Positions 63,619 through 64,000 of a stretch of 64,000 nucleotides of DNA are shown in pieces. The DNA lies in contig NZ_PDZL01000015.1 in the NCBI RefSeq assembly GCF_002735705.1, forward strand, positions 62,001 through 126,000, in the 5' to 3' direction. Origin of the DNA: Janthinobacterium sp. BJB426 (GTDB taxonomy: Bacteria > Pseudomonadota > Gammaproteobacteria > Burkholderiales > Burkholderiaceae_D). Numbering within the stretch: position 1 is the stretch's first letter; the number at the start of each line of letters is the position of its first letter. The position numbers and the translations under genes are program-made. A model generated the notes under the pieces. The model was not told where the DNA came from and made no database searches. It was given only the letters and a program-made list of their open reading frames with translations.

Positions 63619-64000
63619 ATGGCCGTCAATTCTCCCAAGCCCGTCGCCGCCGACTTGAAAGCCGTCGCCGGCATTGAAATCGGTGTTGCCGAAGCAGGCA
63701 TCAAGAAACCCAACCGCAAGGATTTGCTGGTATTGAAACTGGCGCCGACGGCCACCGTGGCCGGCGTGTTCACCTTGAACCGCTTCTGCGCCGCGCCCGT
63801 GCAAATTTCGAAAGCCAACCTGGCGGCCGTGACGGCCGGCGCCGCGCCGATCTGCGCGCTGCTGGTCAATACGGGCAACGCGAATGCGGGCACGGGCGAA
63901 TCGGGCCTGGCCGACGCGCAGGCCAGCTGCGCCGCGCTGGCCGAGCTGCTGGGCTGCACGCCGCAGCAAATCCTGCCGTTTTCCACCGGCGTGATCCTCG
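63619..64000 (+). CDS. argJ: Glutamate N-acetyltransferase ArgJ, 3'-truncated by window edge
   Basis: Arginine pathway enzyme that transfers the acetyl group of N-acetylornithine to glutamate (and in some forms acetylates from acetyl-CoA). The first 127 residues are visible: [54 protein letters not shown] with the conserved oxyanion/substrate segment. The autocleavage Thr (in ATML) lies beyond the window. The ATG at 63619 follows GAAGAAA. Identity is firm from the N-terminus. Confidence 0.93.
   Translation, partial: MAVNSPKPVAADLKAVAGIEIGVAEAGIKKPNRKDLLVLKLAPTATVAGVFTLNRFCAAPVQISKANLAAVTAGAAPICALLVNTGNANAGTGESGLADAQASCAALAELLGCTPQQILPFSTGVIL

Overview
The window is a GC-rich chromosomal segment of a Gram-negative betaproteobacterium, most likely Burkholderiales, family Oxalobacteraceae (Janthinobacterium/Duganella/Massilia-like). 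The evidence is a complete division/cell-wall (dcw) cluster with betaproteobacterial features, an Omp32-type porin, an rpoH gene with its RpoH box, LPS synthesis (lpxC) and meso-DAP-type MurE. The assignment rests on gene order and protein style, not on a database search. No phage, IS element, CRISPR array or tRNA was seen. Most of the window is ordinary chromosomal core with short accessory blocks between.

Layout. 1-2425: tail of a cytochrome oxidase assembly operon (ctaA-ctaB-sco). 2469-7389: an AI-2E-type exporter, a CNNM/CorC-type protein, an aromatic-acid MFS carrier and a NhaR-type LysR regulator. 7507-10973: a DUF475/TerD/AIM24/TerD/YqaE stress module divergent from the NhaR gene. 11044-16765 (minus): a patatin lipoprotein, an ABC exporter whose permease is fused to a CPBP (CAAX-like) protease, and a DUF3667 membrane protein. 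16891-19131: an ArsR-type regulator divergent from a degenerate-looking P450 coupled to an ABM monooxygenase. 19128-24135: two small genes, then ftsY-ftsE-ftsX-rpoH, with a CIRCE (HrcA) operator lying on the rpoH promoter. 24300-32355: a CarH/LitR-type B12 photoreceptor-repressor divergent from a compact eight-gene lipid-modification operon (FAD amine oxidase, DUF1365, CFA-type methyltransferase, chalcone-isomerase-like, MFS, DUF3833, SDR, NTF2-like).

32356-37536: a long gene-poor region with dyads, a highly expressed porin, a secreted unknown, an acetolactate-synthase-like TPP enzyme and the RNase P RNA gene. 38103-55379: mraZ-rsmH-ftsL-ftsI-murE-murF-mraY-murD-ftsW-murG-murC-ddl-ftsQ-ftsA-ftsZ, nearly all overlapping or abutting, preceded by a four-repeat MraZ box. 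55563-58765: peroxiredoxin, methyltransferase/XRE regulator pair and a DMT transporter. 58841-63464: lpxC, a DciA-like gene whose stop codon lies in a 105-bp imperfect palindromic repeat, and secA. The window ends inside argJ.

The most interesting signals are the HrcA-type operator on the sigma-32 gene promoter, the light/B12-type regulator with its lipid operon and operator-like palindrome, the P450 lacking the usual PERF region, the permease-protease fusion, and the intergenic repeat at 59811-59915.
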